From Nitratireductor alexandrii (GTDB taxonomy: Bacteria; Pseudomonadota; Alphaproteobacteria; Rhizobiales; Rhizobiaceae), in assembly GCF_004000215.1 (NCBI RefSeq), contig NZ_RBVY01000005.1:248001-312000 (forward strand): a stretch of DNA of 64,000 nt. The letters run 5' to 3'. A program made the position numbers and the translations under genes. Below are positions 26,757 to 36,128 of this stretch, in pieces; position 1 is the first letter of the stretch; each line of letters starts with the position of its first letter. Under the pieces are notes generated by a model. The model was not told where the DNA came from, did not search any database, and saw only the letters and a list, made by a program, of their open reading frames with translations.

Positions 26757-27539
26757 TCAGGCGCAGACCCGGTTGCGGCCCATACGTTTTGCCTGGTAGA
26801 GCATGCGATCGGCGCGGCGGAAAAAGTCCTCCGCCGTTTCCTTGCCGTCCCACACCGCGATGCCGACGCTCGTCGTCACCTTCAACCGAATATTGCCCGA
26901 CACCACGGTCAGGCCCGAGATCGCCTTGCGGATGCGTTCGGCGAGCTTGGTAAGCAGTTCCTCGTCCATGTTCGGCGCCACCACGGCGAATTCCTCGCCG
27001 CCCAGCCGCGCCGCGACATCGTGATAGCGGGTGAAATCGCGCAAGCAGCCCGCGACCGCCCGCAGCACCTCGTCGCCGACATCGTGGCCATGGGTGTCGT
27101 TGACCGATTTGAAATGGTCGAGATCGAGGATCATCAGGCCGATCGGTTTGCCGATACGGCGGAACTCGTGCAGATATTCGCGTAGCGCATCGTCGAAATA
27201 ACGCCGGTTCTGCATCCCGGTCAGCCCGTCGGTCAACGCCGCCTGCTCCAGCGTCTCGGAGCGCGCGCTGAGCGAGGCCGTCATCTCGCGCAGCTTGCCT
27301 TCTTCCTTCACCTGGGTGCGGATAAGCGGGTAGATGAAGAACATGCCGAAAAATACCGCGACGGCCAGAAGCATCACCGAGGCGAACAAAAGCTGGGACG
27401 GGCGCATCCCAGCCGCGCCGAAACCGCCCATATCCTCGAAACCGCCAAGCGCGTCATAGGCGACGAGCGTGAAGGCCCCGGACGTGAGGATCAGGGCGAT
27501 AAAGGCAAAAAACGCCGATTCCGATTTATGGAAACGCAT
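26757..27539 (-). CDS. GGDEF diguanylate cyclase with two membrane segments
   Basis: A 260-residue protein. Two hydrophobic segments near residues 8-32 and 50-72 place it in the inner membrane. A short coiled linker (REMTASLSARSETLEQAALTDGLTGMQNRR) leads into a complete GGDEF domain: the active site LGGEEFAVV is intact, and an RxxD product-inhibition site (RYHD) lies five residues upstream. DLDHFKSVNDTHGHDVGDEVL carries metal-binding Asp. It should make cyclic di-GMP. Possible receivers include the PilZ protein at 11.8 kb. The start MRFHKSESAFF at 27539 is chosen over the long upstream frame. Confidence 0.92.
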   Translation of the reverse strand: MRFHKSESAFFAFIALILTSGAFTLVAYDALGGFEDMGGFGAAGMRPSQLLFASVMLLAVAVFFGMFFIYPLIRTQVKEEGKLREMTASLSARSETLEQAALTDGLTGMQNRRYFDDALREYLHEFRRIGKPIGLMILDLDHFKSVNDTHGHDVGDEVLRAVAGCLRDFTRYHDVAARLGGEEFAVVAPNMDEELLTKLAERIRKAISGLTVVSGNIRLKVTTSVGIAVWDGKETAEDFFRRADRMLYQAKRMGRNRVCA

Positions 27540-27651
27540 CGTCCACCACCAACCAGCCGAAACCGAGTTTCGCACGTCTTTGTTTACGGCCGTATTAATG
27601 ACTGCAACCCTTGAGTGAAAATTTCTCTGCCGGCAATGGCCTGGTCGTGTC

Positions 27652-28599
27652 TTAAATGGGAGGGGTAAATATTCTGTCCACCCGAACGTCCGGGGCGATT
27701 TTCGTCCATGACGAATCCAGCTGATTGCGAAACCAGGTCGCCTGGCGCTTGGCGTAACGCCGGGTTGCGGTCTTGGCGCGCGAAACCGCATCCTCGAGCG
27801 TCGTCGCCCCGGCGAGGGCCGCCGACAGTTCGGGCACGCCGATCGCCTTCATCGCCGGAAGGTCCGGGTCCAGGTCGCGCGCGACCAGCGCGCTGACCTC
27901 CTCCAGCGCGCCGGACGCCATCATGTCGTCGAAGCGCGCATCGATCCTGCGGGTCAACGTCGCCCGGTCGACCTCGAGCACGAAGCGGCGAAGCGTGTCC
28001 GGCTCCACGATCGCCGGCGCCCGACGGGCCTGCCAATCGCCGATCGGACGGCCGGTATGGTCGAAAATCTCGAGCGCGCGCACGATGCGCTGACCGTCGG
28101 CCGGCGCGAGCCTTGCCGCGCTTGCCGGGTCGCGCGCCGCCAGCTCATCGTGAAGCGCGGCGCTGCCCTCGCGCGCGAGGCGGTCGCGCCAGCGGCGGCG
28201 AACCGCCGCAGGAATGTCGGGCATGTCGGAGAGCCCGCCTTCCAGGGCGCGGAAATAAAGCCCTGTCCCGCCGACGAAGATGAACGGGGCGCCGTCGACG
28301 CCAAATCGGTCCACGAGCGCGGCGACATCGCGCAGCCAGGCCCCGGTGGAATAGGCCCGTGCCGGATCGACATGGCCGTAAAGATGGTGCGGCGCCCGGT
28401 CGCGTGCGGCACGGTCCGGCCGTGCGGTGATGCGTTCGAGCGTCGCGTAGACCTGCATGGAATCGGCATTCACGATCCGCCCGCCGCTGCGCTCGGCCAG
28501 CGCCAGCGCCAGCCGCGACTTGCCGCTGGCGGTCGGGCCGGCTATCAGGATCGCGTTTTTCAACGGTGCCCGGCGTTCGGCCGGTGCAGGGTTTTTCAT
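27652..28599 (-). CDS. miaA: tRNA dimethylallyltransferase
   Basis: A 315-residue enzyme that adds the dimethylallyl group to N6 of A37 in tRNAs reading UNN codons. The P-loop is ILIAGPTASGKSRLALALAE; the substrate-binding NADSMQVYATLERITARP, HHLYGHVDPARAYSTGAWLRD and FVGGTGLYFRALEGGLSDMP follow, with the C-terminal TRRYAKRQATWFRNQ. The ATG at 28599 overlaps the divergent serB start codon by two bases, which leaves no shared intergenic promoter. An alternative TTG at 28563 (LKNAILIAG) would give a more typical length and free about 35 bases. Confidence 0.94.
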   Translation of the reverse strand: MKNPAPAERRAPLKNAILIAGPTASGKSRLALALAERSGGRIVNADSMQVYATLERITARPDRAARDRAPHHLYGHVDPARAYSTGAWLRDVAALVDRFGVDGAPFIFVGGTGLYFRALEGGLSDMPDIPAAVRRRWRDRLAREGSAALHDELAARDPASAARLAPADGQRIVRALEIFDHTGRPIGDWQARRAPAIVEPDTLRRFVLEVDRATLTRRIDARFDDMMASGALEEVSALVARDLDPDLPAMKAIGVPELSAALAGATTLEDAVSRAKTATRRYAKRQATWFRNQLDSSWTKIAPDVRVDRIFTPPI

Positions 28600-29488
28600 G
28601 GCACTGGTCGCAACAATCATTTCCAATCCCGTCGCCCGCGCGCTCAGCGAGGACGCGGCGACTATGGCCATATCGGCTCTCGGCGCAAGCCGGGTCGAGT
28701 GGCTGGCGCCGGCCGTCGCCGCCGACATCGCCGTGCCCGCGCACATCGATGCGGCCGATGCCGGCGCGCGCCTGCGGGCCGCGCTCGCCGGCCACCCGCT
28801 CGACATCGCCGTTCAGGACCGGGCCGGCCGGCGCAAGAAAATCCTGATCGCCGACATGGACTCCACCATGATCGGCCAGGAATGCATCGACGAACTCGCC
28901 GACGAAGTCGGCCTGCGCGCTCAGGTCGAGACGATCACCGCGCGCGCCATGGACGGCGAGATCGCCTTCGAGCCGGCGCTGCGCGAGCGTGTGGCGCTGC
29001 TCAAGGGCCTGCCGGTTGAGGTCGTCGCGCGCGTGATCGCCGAGCGCATCACGCTCGCTCCCGGCGGCCGCGAACTGGTCGCCACGATGCGAAGGGACGG
29101 TGCCTTCACCGCGCTCGTGTCGGGCGGCTTCACGCTGTTTACCGGGCCGGTCGCCGCCATGCTCGGCTTTCACGAGAACCAGGCCAACCGGCTGGTCGAA
29201 GAAGACGGCGTGCTGGCCGGCAGGGTCGACGAACCGATTCTGGGCCGCAGCGCCAAGGCCGAGGCCCTGCAGGCGATCGCCACGCGCCTCGGCCTGGACA
29301 CGGCCGACGCCATCGCCGTCGGCGACGGCGCCAACGATCTCGACATGCTGCGGCTCGCCGGAACGGGCGTGGCGCTGCACGCCAAGCCGAGCGTCGCCGC
29401 CCAGGCCCGAATCCGCGTCGACCATGGCGACCTGACGGCGCTGCTCTACCTGCAGGGCTATCGCCAGCCCGAGTTCCACCGGCCATGA
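28598..29488 (+). CDS. serB: Phosphoserine phosphatase
   Basis: A 296-residue HAD-family enzyme catalysing the last step of serine synthesis. A divergent N-terminal domain (about residues 1-80) precedes the HAD core. Motif I is ILIADMDSTMIGQECIDELAD, with the nucleophile and acid aspartates. Motif II is ALVSGGFTLFTG, and motif IV AVGDGANDLDMLRLAGTGVALHAKPSVA. It starts back to back with miaA on the opposite strand, an arrangement often seen in Hyphomicrobiales. Its stop overlaps the start of the following acetyltransferase (ATGA). Confidence 0.95.
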   Translation: MALVATIISNPVARALSEDAATMAISALGASRVEWLAPAVAADIAVPAHIDAADAGARLRAALAGHPLDIAVQDRAGRRKKILIADMDSTMIGQECIDELADEVGLRAQVETITARAMDGEIAFEPALRERVALLKGLPVEVVARVIAERITLAPGGRELVATMRRDGAFTALVSGGFTLFTGPVAAMLGFHENQANRLVEEDGVLAGRVDEPILGRSAKAEALQAIATRLGLDTADAIAVGDGANDLDMLRLAGTGVALHAKPSVAAQARIRVDHGDLTALLYLQGYRQPEFHRP

Positions 29489-30048
29489 GGCTGGAGACGC
29501 CCCGTCTGCTGATCCGCAACTGGCGGGATCGCGACCGCGAGCTGTTTTTCCGGATCAATTCCGACGATCGGGTGATGGCGTTTTTCCCTTTCCGCCGAGA
29601 CCGCGAGCAGGCCGACCGGCTGTTCGACATGCTGCGCGACGGCATCGCCAGGAACGGCTACGGCTTCGCGGCGCTCGAACTGCGCGCCACCGGCGCGCCG
29701 ATCGGCTTCGCCGGTCTCCAGCCGGCCGGTCTCGAACCGGTCCTGCCCGCCGAAACGTTCGAGATCGGCTGGCGGCTGGCGCCGGAATTTTGGGGCAATG
29801 GTTACGCCAGCGAGGCCGCCCGGGCGCTGCTGGCCTACGGGTTCGACGATCTCGGCCTTGACGAGATCGTGTCCTTCGCGGTGTGGAACAACACCCGCTC
29901 GACCGCGGTGATGGAGCGGATCGGCATGCGGCGCGACCCGGAGGCGGATTTCGACCACCCGAAAGTGCCCGAAACCCATCCCGACTTGCGCCGCCACGTC
30001 CTCTACCGCCTGTCCCGCGAGGCCTGGCGCGCCCGCGCCGAGCCGTAG
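29485..30048 (+). CDS. GNAT family N-acetyltransferase (RimJ/RimL type)
   Basis: A 187-residue GNAT enzyme. The opening LETPRLLIRNWRDRDRELFFRINSDDRVMAFFPF is typical of the RimJ/RimL group. The acetyl-CoA-binding region is IGWRLAPEFWGNGYASEAARALLAYGFDDLGLDEIVSF, with the Q/RxxGxG/A element in altered form (FWGNGYA), and the C-terminal NTRSTAVMERIGMRRD fits. The substrate is unknown (protein N-terminus, amino sugar or antibiotic are family options). It is translationally coupled to serB through a 4-bp overlap, so they share a transcript. Confidence 0.88.
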   Translation: MRLETPRLLIRNWRDRDRELFFRINSDDRVMAFFPFRRDREQADRLFDMLRDGIARNGYGFAALELRATGAPIGFAGLQPAGLEPVLPAETFEIGWRLAPEFWGNGYASEAARALLAYGFDDLGLDEIVSFAVWNNTRSTAVMERIGMRRDPEADFDHPKVPETHPDLRRHVLYRLSREAWRARAEP

Positions 30049-30099
30049 ACCGCATTCAGACCGCGCGGGCCGCATGCCCGGCGGCCATATGCGTGCGCG

Positions 30100-31587
30100 T
30101 CAATTCATCCGCACGGTCACGAAACGCAATTCGCCGTTCTTGGAGGCCAGCATCAACAGCGCGTTTTTGCGGCCCTGTTCCTTGAGCGCGGCGATCCGGT
30201 CCATCACCTGCTGCGGTGTCGAAACGGATTCCTGAGCGATTTCGGTGATGACGTCTCCGGCCGCGATACCCTTTTCCATCGCCGCCGAATCCGGCGCGAC
30301 CTCGGTCACGACCACACCGGACACATCCTCGGAAATCTCGAAACGCTGCCGCGCCGGGTCGTCGAGCTCGGCGATGGTCATGCCGAGCACCGTCGCGGTT
30401 GCGACCGTGCCGTCGTCGCCCTCGCCGCCCGTCTCGGCCGAGGCGAGCTGCTCGCCGTCCTCCAGCCGGCCGAGCGTGACCTCGACCGTGCTTTCCTTGC
30501 CCTTGCGCACGATCACCACGTCGACCGCCTTGCCGACAGGGCTTTCGGCGACGATGCGCGGCAGGTCGCGCATGTCGATAATGTCCTGGCCGTCGAACTT
30601 CACGATCACGTCGCCGGGCTGGATGGAGCCGTTGTCGACCGGGCCGTCCTTGACGATGCCGGCCACCAGCGCGCCCTTGGCCGTCGCCATGCCGAGGCTT
30701 TCGGCGATGTCGTCGGTCACCGGCTGGATGCGCACGCCGAGCCAGCCGCGCCGCGTCTCGCCGAACTCGCGCAACTGGTCGATCACGTTGACGGCGAGCT
30801 TGGCCGGGATCGAGAAACCGATGCCGATCGAGCCGCCCGACGGCGAGATGATGGCGGTGTTGATGCCGATCACCTCCCCGGCCATGTTGAACAGCGGTCC
30901 GCCCGAATTGCCGCGATTGATCGCCGCGTCCGTCTGGATGTAGTCGTCATAGGGACCGGAATTGATGTCGCGGTTGTTGGCCGACACGATGCCGATCGAC
31001 ACCGAGCCGCCGAGCCCGAACGGATTGCCGATCGCCAGCACCCAGTCGCCGACGCGCATCTTGTCCGAATCGCCGAACGGGACCGCGGTCAGTTTCTTTT
31101 TCGTCGGATCGACCTTCAGGATCGCCAGATCGGTCTTGGTGTCGCGCCCGATCAGTTCGGCCTTCAGCTTGCTGCCGTCGGAGAAATTGGCCTCGATCTC
31201 GTCGGCATCGGCGATCACGTGATTGTTGGTGACGATGATGCCCTCTTCGGCATCGATCACGAAGCCGGACCCGAGCGACTGCACCTTGCGCGGCCGGTTG
31301 TCCTGGCCTTCCCGGTTGCGGAAGAACTCGTCGAAGAAATCCTGGAACGGCGACCCTTCCGGCAATTTGGGCATCGGCACCGCGTCGCGTCCGCCGCGCG
31401 TCGTTTGCGAGGTCGAGATGTTGACCACCGCCCCGATCAGCCCGTCGGCGAGGTCGGCGACCGAGGCCGGCCCGGCGTTCTGGGCTGAGGCCTGGGGCAC
31501 GGACATGGTGACGCCGGCGACGGAAACAGCGGCCGCGGCCGCAATCAGGCTCGTGCGCAGCGACGGCCAAACTCGCGTCAAGGACAT
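30100..31587 (-). CDS. degP: Periplasmic serine protease DegP/HtrA (Do family)
   Basis: A 495-residue periplasmic protease and chaperone. The signal peptide ends at QASA. The catalytic triad is visible: His in VTNNHVIADADEI, Asp in DTKTDLAILKVD, Ser in INRGNSGGPLFNMAGEVIGINTAI. Two PDZ domains follow (about 270-360 and 395-490), including RRGWLGVRIQPVTDDIAESLG. It degrades misfolded envelope proteins. It sits at the end of the hflK-hflC-DUF2065-degP run, a conserved alphaproteobacterial quality-control cluster, but the 121-base gap before it probably holds its own promoter. Confidence 0.96.
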   Translation of the reverse strand: MSLTRVWPSLRTSLIAAAAAVSVAGVTMSVPQASAQNAGPASVADLADGLIGAVVNISTSQTTRGGRDAVPMPKLPEGSPFQDFFDEFFRNREGQDNRPRKVQSLGSGFVIDAEEGIIVTNNHVIADADEIEANFSDGSKLKAELIGRDTKTDLAILKVDPTKKKLTAVPFGDSDKMRVGDWVLAIGNPFGLGGSVSIGIVSANNRDINSGPYDDYIQTDAAINRGNSGGPLFNMAGEVIGINTAIISPSGGSIGIGFSIPAKLAVNVIDQLREFGETRRGWLGVRIQPVTDDIAESLGMATAKGALVAGIVKDGPVDNGSIQPGDVIVKFDGQDIIDMRDLPRIVAESPVGKAVDVVIVRKGKESTVEVTLGRLEDGEQLASAETGGEGDDGTVATATVLGMTIAELDDPARQRFEISEDVSGVVVTEVAPDSAAMEKGIAAGDVITEIAQESVSTPQQVMDRIAALKEQGRKNALLMLASKNGELRFVTVRMN

Positions 31588-31708
31588 GCGATCGTTCTCC
31601 CGGTAGCGGCGCATGACCGTCGGCGCGGCCCTCGCCCGATTGACTGAGACTTCCCAAAAAATACGGCGCGTTTGCGACCTCGCGCGCGCCGTATCGATAA
31701 CGCCTGCG

Positions 31709-31894
31709 TTACCCGCGCACCATCCACACGATCGCGACCCCGGCCGCGACCGCCGCCAGCCCGCCATAACGCAGAACATGTTCCGGCGTCTCGCGCATTT
31801 CGGCTGCCAGCCGCCGGGCGAAACCGGGGAAGCCGCCATAGATCACGCCCTCGATCACGAGGACGAGACCGATGGCGGCAACGAAGTCGCCCAT
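31709..31894 (-). CDS. DUF2065 small membrane protein
   Basis: A 61-residue protein with two hydrophobic helices: DFVAAIGLVLVIEGVIYGGFPGFARRL and HVLRYGGLAAVAAGVAIVWMV. It matches the DUF2065 family, which is regularly found directly after hflC. It starts one base after the hflC stop, so it is co-transcribed. The role is unknown; position suggests the HflKC-FtsH membrane complex. Confidence 0.88.
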   Translation of the reverse strand: MGDFVAAIGLVLVIEGVIYGGFPGFARRLAAEMRETPEHVLRYGGLAAVAAGVAIVWMVRG

Positions 31895-31895
31895 T

Positions 31896-32855
31896 CTATT
31901 GGCCGGGCGGCGTCGCGCCGGTGGTCGTGCGGTCGGCGCGCGGAGCGGCCGGAGCGTTTTCGGCCGGCGCCGGCGCGCGGCCGGCGGCCGAACCGAAATA
32001 GCGGAAGAACTCCGAGTTCGGCGACAGCACCATCGAGGTGCCCTCGCTGTCCAGCGCCTGCGTATAGGCGGCCATCGAACGATAGAACTCGAAGAATTCC
32101 GGATCGCGCTCGAAGGCGTCGGCGAAGATCGCGTTGCGCTCCGCCTCGCCCTCACCGCGCAGGATCTCCGATTCCCGGCGTGCCTCGGCGACGATTTCCA
32201 CCACCTCGCGATCGGCGCGGGCGCGGATGCGCTGGGCCGCCTCGCGACCGCGCGCACGCAGGCGCTCGGCTTCGGCCAGGCGCTCGGCCTTCATGCGGTC
32301 ATAGGTCTGTTGCGAAACCTCCTGGGTCAGGTCGGTCCGGCGAATGCGCACGTCCTCGATCTCCAGGCCGAGCGAATTTGCGTCCGGGCGCAACTGGTCG
32401 CGCACCTCGCGCATCATCGAAGAGCGCTCTTCCGAAAGCGCGGCCTCGAAGCCGCGCAAGCCGTAGACCCGGCGCAGCGCTGCGTCGAGACGCGTGCGCA
32501 GGCGCTGCTCGGCCAGCGTCACGCTGCCCGACACGGTCTGGCGGAAGGTGCGCGGATCGGAAATCCGGTAGGCGACGAACGCGTCGACCTCGTAGAACTT
32601 GCCGCCCGAGACCTGGACGCGAATGTCGTCGAGATCGAAGCGCAGCACGCGGTCCTCGATCAGCTGCACATTGTCGGCCTCCAGAAACCCGAAGGGCAGT
32701 TTGAAATAGAGGCCCGGTTCGGTCTTCACCTCGACGATCTCGCCGAAGCGCAGCACGATCGCCTGCTGGCGTTCGTTGACGATGAAAAACGACGAAAATC
32801 CGAGAATGACGAGGATCGCGACCACAAACGCGATAATGGGAAGACGGTTCGACAT
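31896..32855 (-). CDS. hflC: HflC protease modulator (SPFH/band 7)
   Basis: A 319-residue SPFH protein with one N-terminal membrane anchor (PIIAFVVAILVILGFSSFFIV) and a periplasmic band-7 domain (ERQQAIVLRFGEIVEVKTEPGLYFKLPF). A long helical region follows (RLAEAERLRARGREAAQRIRARADREVVEIVAEARRESEILRGEGEAERN), with an Ala/Pro-rich tail. With HflK it forms the cage around the FtsH protease in the inner membrane. Its ATG overlaps the hflK stop by one base. Confidence 0.95.
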   Translation of the reverse strand: MSNRLPIIAFVVAILVILGFSSFFIVNERQQAIVLRFGEIVEVKTEPGLYFKLPFGFLEADNVQLIEDRVLRFDLDDIRVQVSGGKFYEVDAFVAYRISDPRTFRQTVSGSVTLAEQRLRTRLDAALRRVYGLRGFEAALSEERSSMMREVRDQLRPDANSLGLEIEDVRIRRTDLTQEVSQQTYDRMKAERLAEAERLRARGREAAQRIRARADREVVEIVAEARRESEILRGEGEAERNAIFADAFERDPEFFEFYRSMAAYTQALDSEGTSMVLSPNSEFFRYFGSAAGRAPAPAENAPAAPRADRTTTGATPPGQ

Positions 32856-33937
32856 TACTGGTCTCCTCTCGCGCGCTTCTGCAGTTCGGGCAGCGGCAGA
32901 TACGGCACCACGCCCTGGCCATTGTCCTGTTCGACGATCACCTTGTTGGATCCTTTCAGGATTTGTTCCATCGTTTCCAGAAACAGACGCTTGCGGGTGA
33001 CGTCCGGCGCCTTGGCGTATTCGTCGTAGACGGAGATGAAGCGCTGGGCCTCACCGCGCGCCTCCTGCACGACACGGTTCTTGTAGGCGGCCGCCTCTTC
33101 CCGGATCTGGGCGGCTTCACCGCGGGCCTGGCCGAGTTGCTGGTTGGAATATTGATTCGATTCCTCGACGAAGCGGTCTTCGTCCTGCTCGGCGCGCTGC
33201 ACCTCGTCGAACGCGTCGGCCACCTCGCGCGGCGGCGCGGCGTCCTCGATCGAGATCGCGTTCACCGCCAGGCCGGAGCCGTATTCCTCGAGCGTCGTCT
33301 GGATGATGCTGCGCACATTGTCGGATATGCCCTGGCGATCGTCGCGGAACACGTCCTGGGCCGGCCGCCGGCCGACGACCTCGCGCACCGCGCTCTCGCC
33401 GATCTGGCGGATCATGTCGTCCGGGTTCTGCACGTTGAACAGATAGGCGCGCGGATCGGCGACCTGATAGGCGACGGAAAAGCTGACATCGACGATGTTC
33501 TGGTCGCCCGACAGCATCAGACCGGAGGAGGTCGATCCCCTCGCATCGCCGATATTGAGCAGTTTTTCGGCCGTGTTGGCCTTTTCGACGGTCTCGATCG
33601 GCCACCAATGGAAATGCAGGCCGGGCTCGGAAATATCGTCCTTCGGCTTGCCGAAGCGCAGTTCCACGCCAAGTTCGTCGGGCTGGACGGTGTAGATCGC
33701 CTTGAAGGCCCACAGTCCGAGCAGGCCGACCACGATCAGCCCGACAATGGCGGGGCTGAAGCCGCCGCCGCCCGGCAGAGCCTGCTTCAGCCGGTCCTGG
33801 CCGCGTCGGATAATATCCTCAAGGTCGGGGGGGGAGTTGGACGGTCCACCCGGACCGCGCGGTCCCTGGCCCCAGGGGCCACCGCCATTGCCGCCCCCCC
33901 AAGGGCCGCCGCCTCCGCTCTGATTACTCCAGGGCAT
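32855..33937 (-). CDS. hflK: HflK protease modulator (SPFH/band 7)
   Basis: A 360-residue SPFH protein, partner of HflC. The N-terminus is the usual Gly/Pro/Trp-rich cytoplasmic tail (MPWSNQSGGGGPWGG). Next come LEDIIRRGQDRLKQ, one membrane segment (AIVGLIVVGLLGLWAF) and the band-7 domain (VQPDELGVELRFGKPKDDISEPGLHFHWW). The helical part reads EVQRAEQDEDRFVEESNQYSNQQ. The complex limits FtsH access to membrane proteins. It is the first gene of the hflKC unit; 188 bases separate it from folA and probably contain a promoter. Confidence 0.96.
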   Translation of the reverse strand: MPWSNQSGGGGPWGGGNGGGPWGQGPRGPGGPSNSPPDLEDIIRRGQDRLKQALPGGGGFSPAIVGLIVVGLLGLWAFKAIYTVQPDELGVELRFGKPKDDISEPGLHFHWWPIETVEKANTAEKLLNIGDARGSTSSGLMLSGDQNIVDVSFSVAYQVADPRAYLFNVQNPDDMIRQIGESAVREVVGRRPAQDVFRDDRQGISDNVRSIIQTTLEEYGSGLAVNAISIEDAAPPREVADAFDEVQRAEQDEDRFVEESNQYSNQQLGQARGEAAQIREEAAAYKNRVVQEARGEAQRFISVYDEYAKAPDVTRKRLFLETMEQILKGSNKVIVEQDNGQGVVPYLPLPELQKRARGDQ

Positions 33938-34125
33938 GAAATTCCTTTCATTGTGCGTTCCGCTTCGCGACGGCCTGAATGCCGGGCGGAATCCATGTGT
34001 CGAGAGTTATAGGGATGCGCTACCGCCCTTTCAACGCGGGCATGGACCTTGCGGTGTCATTTGCCGCACATGGTCGCGCTTTCTTACATCATAGGGTAAA
34101 AAACCGGGCACGGCCATGCAAGCGC

Positions 34126-34620
34126 TCAGCGCCTTTCGTAAACGGCGTAACGGGTGGCGTGGCTGTCCTTTTCTCCCGGCGGGACCTCGGCCTCCTCCAC
34201 CACCGCCCACACAGACGGGTCGATCGGCGGAAAACGCGTGTCGCCGTCGATATCGGCCAACACATGGGTCACATGCAGCCGGTCGGCCAGGCCGATCGCC
34301 TGGGCATAGAGCTCGCCGCCGCCGATCACGCAGATCTCATCGCCGTCCTCGCGCGCCGCCATCGCCAGCGCCTCTTCGAGCGTCGCCGTCACCGTGACGC
34401 CGTCGGCGCGCCAGTCGCGATTGCGCGTCACCACGATGTTGGCCCGGCCGGGCAAGGGTCTGCCGATACTGTCGAAGGTCTTGCGTCCCATGATGACGGG
34501 TTTGCCCAGCGTGACCGCCTTGAACCGCTTGAGATCCGTCGACAGGCGCCACGGCATGCCGCCGTCGCGTCCGATGACGCCGTTTTCGGCGACGGCCACC
34601 ACGATCGCGATACTGCTCAT
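34126..34620 (-). CDS. folA: Dihydrofolate reductase
   Basis: A 164-residue DHFR that reduces dihydrofolate to tetrahydrofolate with NADPH. Landmarks are VVAVAENGVIGRDGGMPWRLSTDLKRFKAVTLGKPVIMGRKTFDSIGRPLPGRANIVVTRN and the cofactor loop EICVIGGGELYAQAI. The acidic active-site residue is Asp in LSTDLKRF. It lies 21 bases after thyA on the same strand, coupling regeneration of tetrahydrofolate to the reaction that oxidises it. Confidence 0.97.
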   Translation of the reverse strand: MSSIAIVVAVAENGVIGRDGGMPWRLSTDLKRFKAVTLGKPVIMGRKTFDSIGRPLPGRANIVVTRNRDWRADGVTVTATLEEALAMAAREDGDEICVIGGGELYAQAIGLADRLHVTHVLADIDGDTRFPPIDPSVWAVVEEAEVPPGEKDSHATRYAVYERR

Positions 34621-34641
34621 GGCGAGCCCCTCACACCCGCC

Positions 34642-35436
34642 TCATACCGCGATCGGCGCCTTGATCGAGTCGTCGGCCTCGTAGCCTTCGAGGCTGAAAT
34701 CGGCGTAGCGGAAGGCGAACAGGTCGGCGACATCGGGATTGATGCGCATCGTGGGCAGCGGCTTCGGCGTGCGGGTCAGCTGCAGCCGCGCCTGCATGAA
34801 ATGGTTTTGGTAGAGATGCGCGTCGCCGAGCGTATGAACGAATTCGCCCGGCCGCAGTCCCGTCACCTGCGCCACCATCATCGTCAACAGCGCGTAGGAG
34901 GCGATGTTGAACGGCACGCCGAGGAAGATGTCGGCCGAGCGCTGGTAGAGCTGGCACGACAGCCGGCCCTCGGCGACGTAGAACTGGAACAGGCAGTGGC
35001 ACGGTGGCAGCGCCATTTCGCCGATCTCGGCCGGGTTCCAGGCCGACACGATCAGGCGCCGCGACTCGGGATTGTCGCGGATCTGGTCGACGAGTTGCGC
35101 GATCTGGTCGATCGAGCCACCGTCCGGCGTCGGCCAGGAGCGCCATTGCGAGCCATAGACGGGGCCGAGATCGCCGTTCTCGTCGGCCCATTCGTCCCAG
35201 ATCGTCACGCCGTGCTGGTTGAGGTAGCCGATATTGGTGTCGCCGGACAAAAACCACAGCAATTCGTGGATGATCGACTTCAAATGCAGCTTCTTGGTGG
35301 TCAGCACCGGAAAGCCGTCATCGAGGTCGAACCGCATCTGGTGGCCGAACACCGAGCGGGTGCCGGTCCCCGTGCGGTCGCCGCGATCGGTGCCCGTGTC
35401 GAGCACGTGGGACAAAAGGTCGAGATATTGGCGCAT
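34642..35436 (-). CDS. thyA: Thymidylate synthase (ThyA)
   Basis: A 264-residue enzyme making dTMP from dUMP with methylene-tetrahydrofolate. The catalytic cysteine is in [13 protein letters not shown], the dUMP-binding region [19 protein letters not shown], and the C-terminus ends IKAPIAV as required for closure over the substrates. Length matches the 264-residue E. coli type. It is first in a thyA-folA pair. Confidence 0.97.
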   Translation of the reverse strand: MRQYLDLLSHVLDTGTDRGDRTGTGTRSVFGHQMRFDLDDGFPVLTTKKLHLKSIIHELLWFLSGDTNIGYLNQHGVTIWDEWADENGDLGPVYGSQWRSWPTPDGGSIDQIAQLVDQIRDNPESRRLIVSAWNPAEIGEMALPPCHCLFQFYVAEGRLSCQLYQRSADIFLGVPFNIASYALLTMMVAQVTGLRPGEFVHTLGDAHLYQNHFMQARLQLTRTPKPLPTMRINPDVADLFAFRYADFSLEGYEADDSIKAPIAV

Positions 35437-35555
35437 GATGTTCCGGGACAGCGATTCTCTTCGCGCCTCACACTAGCCTATCGCGCCCGGCCGCGCACGC
35501 CATCGTCCGGCCTGTCCCCAACCGGTAAAACGCAGCCAATGCCGGCGCCGGCATC

Positions 35556-36011
35556 TCAGTCCAGCACGGCCGGCCAATTGGCGTCGGCTTTGGCGACATT
35601 GCCGGCGATGTCCTGCGACCATTGTGCGCGCACGGACTGCGAATAGTTGAGATAGAGCCTGCCGTCGACGACCGTCCAGGCCTCTGGATCGCCCTTGGCG
35701 GTATAGCCCTGGCTCACCGCCCAGGCGCAATAACCGCCATAGTGCGGCAGATATTTTTGCGGATCGGCGCGGAAAGCGTCGCGGTTGCGTGCGCTGGCGA
35801 AGCGGTAGCGCACGCCCTCGTGGCTGGCTTCGATCGCCGGATCGCCCGGGATCGCGGCGTTTTCACTCTGGTAGGCCACGACATCGTAGCCGCCGGCGCC
35901 CACTCCCGCCACCAGGCCGGTAAACACCTTGTCGGCGGCAACCGCCGCGCCGGCGGTGCCAAGCGCGGTCGCCGCGCCGGCAATCAGGCCCAAGACCCCA
36001 CGTCGCTGCAT
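35556..36011 (-). CDS. Exported YHS-domain protein
   Basis: A 151-residue protein. The N-terminus MQRRGVLGLIAGAATALGTAGAAVAAD is a signal peptide with a twin arginine, possibly Tat-dependent. The mature part has the YHS-like pattern GYDVVAYQSENAAIPGDPAIEASHEGVRYRFASARNRDAFRADPQKYLPHYGGYCAWAVSQG and ends with WTVVDGRLYLNYSQSVRAQWSQD. YHS domains occur in metal-related proteins; the lone CAW cysteine and histidines could bind a metal. The function is unknown. It stands alone between thyA and a TetR gene. Confidence 0.85.
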   Translation of the reverse strand: MQRRGVLGLIAGAATALGTAGAAVAADKVFTGLVAGVGAGGYDVVAYQSENAAIPGDPAIEASHEGVRYRFASARNRDAFRADPQKYLPHYGGYCAWAVSQGYTAKGDPEAWTVVDGRLYLNYSQSVRAQWSQDIAGNVAKADANWPAVLD

Positions 36012-36128
36012 CGCACATCCTCCCTGTCTGCCGACACCGCTTGTAGCGCGGCCGGGCTTGCCGCGCGCTACACGACCTCACACGAATGCTTGATCCCGGC
36101 GCAATACCGGCGAACGTGGCGGACCGCC

